Part shown: positions 6,299 through 6,352 of the stretch, piece after piece
How the letters are laid out: the number at the start of each line of letters is the position of its first letter
How positions within the stretch are numbered: the first letter of the stretch is position 1
NCBI GenBank assembly: GCA_904502075.1
Contig: CAJGDL010000096.1
Span: 1 to 6,352, forward strand
DNA: 6,352 bases
Direction: 5' to 3'
Source: an uncultured Alistipes sp.
GTDB lineage: Bacteria; Bacteroidota; Bacteroidia; Bacteroidales; Rikenellaceae
Translations under genes and position numbers: made by a program
The notes under the pieces: generated by a model
Database searches by the model: none
The model's input: the letters and a program-made list of their open reading frames with translations, nothing else
Told to the model about the DNA's origin: nothing

Positions 6299-6352
6299 TT
6301 ACCAAGCTACATCCTCCTCGGTGTAAGTCGCACCATCAAGGTTGAAAGTACC
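6299..6352 (-). CDS. C-terminal end of an upstream gene, probably same operon
   Basis: Read on the minus strand, the window edge gives GTFNLDGATYTEEDVAW followed by TAA, in one open frame of 17 codons plus the stop. It ends 34 bp before the lipoprotein ATG, with no terminator between them, so co-transcription is likely. The residues are too few to identify a family; another surface or fimbrillin-like protein would fit the context but is only a guess. Confidence 0.6.
   Translation of the reverse strand, partial: GTFNLDGATYTEEDVAW

Noticed and set aside
5128..6345. 405-codon plus-strand frame opposite the lipoprotein gene
   Set aside because: The minus-strand product has a signal peptide, lipobox and recognisable domains; the plus-strand frame has none and crosses the upstream gene's end.

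Overview
The window looks like chromosomal DNA from an anaerobic gut Bacteroidota, most likely Alistipes or a close Rikenellaceae relative. The evidence is a two-subunit 2-oxoacid:ferredoxin oxidoreductase of Bacteroidetes type, a promoter with a TAnnTTTG -7 element, start codons with A-rich leaders and little Shine-Dalgarno sequence, and a Cys-anchored lipoprotein that begins like a fimbrillin-family protein. The genus is inferred from style, not from a database match.

Layout. Positions 1-1032 (+) hold the C-terminal 343 residues of a long-chain fatty-acid CoA ligase (AMP-forming), closed by a strong TTCG-loop terminator at 1056-1085. After a 265-bp gap with a putative promoter come korA (1298-3142, gamma and alpha domains fused) and korB (3152-4183). 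They are 9 bp apart and end in a GC-rich terminator (4228-4268). The pair is a complete two-subunit 2-oxoglutarate:ferredoxin oxidoreductase that would make succinyl-CoA and reduced ferredoxin. The ligase and the kor genes both produce acyl-CoA thioesters, but separate terminators and promoters suggest separate transcription.

Positions 4184-5004 (about 820 bp) carry no credible gene but are densely structured. In order they hold: a tandem array of about 93-bp units built around a 36-bp palindromic repeat; a complete copy of a second, related palindromic repeat; an inverted copy of the first type facing it; a perfect bidirectional terminator-like hairpin; a 9-bp minisatellite that forms one arm of a long imperfect inverted repeat; and a terminator serving the minus-strand genes.

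Positions 5005-6352 are minus strand: a 419-residue surface lipoprotein with a fimbrillin-like N-terminal half and two probable SusE/SusF-like beta-sandwich domains, preceded 34 bp upstream by the last 17 codons of another gene, probably co-transcribed. This part is visibly more AT-rich than the kor genes.

The most interesting non-genic signal is the repeat region. Two repeat variants differ at three bases in one arm and at the matching three bases in the other arm (TGC/GCA against CCC/GGG), a compensatory pattern that argues the hairpin itself matters. I see no evidence for a new defence or mobile gene system; the coding content is ordinary.
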